NCBI GenBank assembly: GCA_002790635.1
Contig: PFVN01000102.1
Coordinates: 4,430-9,774, forward strand
DNA: 5,345 nucleotides
Source: Candidatus Moranbacteria bacterium CG_4_9_14_3_um_filter_42_9
Lineage (GTDB): Bacteria; Patescibacteriota; Minisyncoccia; Moranbacterales; UBA2206
Direction of reading: 5' to 3'
Part shown: positions 5,150-5,345 of the stretch, one piece after another
Numbering within the stretch: the stretch's first letter is position 1
How the letters are laid out: each line of letters begins with the position of its first letter
The notes under the pieces: generated by a model
Told to the model about the DNA's origin: nothing
The model's database searches: none
Seen by the model: only the letters and a program-made list of their open reading frames with translations
Program-made: the position numbers and the translations under genes

Positions 5150-5345
5150 ATGAGTCTAAAAAAAGCGGACTTCGCGCCGATAATCAAATATCTCAAGCCC
5201 TACAAAAAAGCCATTCAAATTGCGGCTGTTTTTACGGTGTTAGAAAATATATTCACATTAGTCTTGCCACTAATCTATGGGAAAATAATCGACACCGTCG
5301 TCAAGGAAAAGCTTTTTAGCATTGAAATAGTTCTGTTGCTGTCCG
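5150..5345 (+). CDS. ABC exporter, N-terminal transmembrane part (partial, runs off the window)
   Basis: Only the first 65 codons are present, so the product is named by pattern. The basic amphipathic start with YLKPYKKAI, a hydrophobic helix (about 21-39), LPLIYGKIIDTVV (39-51) and the beginning of a second hydrophobic stretch (about 58-65) are typical of the first transmembrane region of MsbA/LmrA-type ABC exporters. In these, a six-helix domain is fused to an ATPase domain, which would lie beyond the window edge. Substrate and partner cannot be told. The ATG at 5150 is the first in frame and fits the exporter N-terminus. No Shine-Dalgarno sequence lies at normal spacing, and a promoter ends 6 nt upstream. 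It diverges from the nuclease gene across a 115-bp gap. Confidence 0.8.
   Translation, partial: MSLKKADFAPIIKYLKPYKKAIQIAAVFTVLENIFTLVLPLIYGKIIDTVVKEKLFSIEIVLLLS

Overview
The window most likely comes from a Patescibacteria (CPR) genome, probably of the Parcubacteria group. This is inferred from protein style, not from a search. The CTP synthase has the wording I associate with that group. A small membrane-anchored protein ends in the Ada-like zinc-finger variant that is frequent there. The UMP kinase is of the archaeal type. The genes are compact with moderate G+C and almost no Shine-Dalgarno sequences. The intergenic gaps carry short AT-rich 7-bp tandem repeats.

Layout. 9-1655 (+): pyrG, CTP synthase. 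1660-1692: a strong hairpin terminator shared by two converging genes. 1707-1991 (-): rpmA, ribosomal protein L27, standing without rplU. 1992-2199: the most interesting stretch. It holds a near-consensus minus-strand promoter (TTGACA, 17 bp, TAGAAT) and about 170 nt of rpmA leader. The leader can fold into a four-helix junction closed by a perfect inverted repeat. A second perfect 9-bp hairpin after it contains the rpmA start codon. 2200-2646 (+): a membrane-anchored protein with an Ada-like C-terminal domain. 2681-3097 (+): a nucleoside 2-deoxyribosyltransferase-like protein. 3123-3821 (+): pyrH, archaeal-type UMP kinase, followed by a terminator. 3910-5034 (-): a RecB/AddB/Cas4-like PD-(D/E)XK nuclease with four cysteines placed to hold an iron-sulfur cluster. 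5035-5149: divergent promoters on either side of a REP-like palindrome. 5150-5345 (+): the 5' end of an ABC exporter gene, cut by the window edge.

How the genes fit together. pyrG, pyrH and the deoxyribosyltransferase-like gene all concern pyrimidine nucleotide supply (UMP to UDP, UTP to CTP, and base exchange or nucleotide cleavage). Only the last three plus-strand genes before 3890 look like one transcription unit. The nuclease, the ABC exporter and L27 are separate units. No CRISPR array, integrase, transposase, tRNA or rRNA was seen.

The most useful new observations are regulatory. One is a structured rpmA leader with a sequestered start codon. The other is a recurring arrangement in which a -10-like hexamer sits only 5-8 nt before the ATG, which suggests leaderless mRNAs. 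All of these are readings by eye, with no folding or homology search run.
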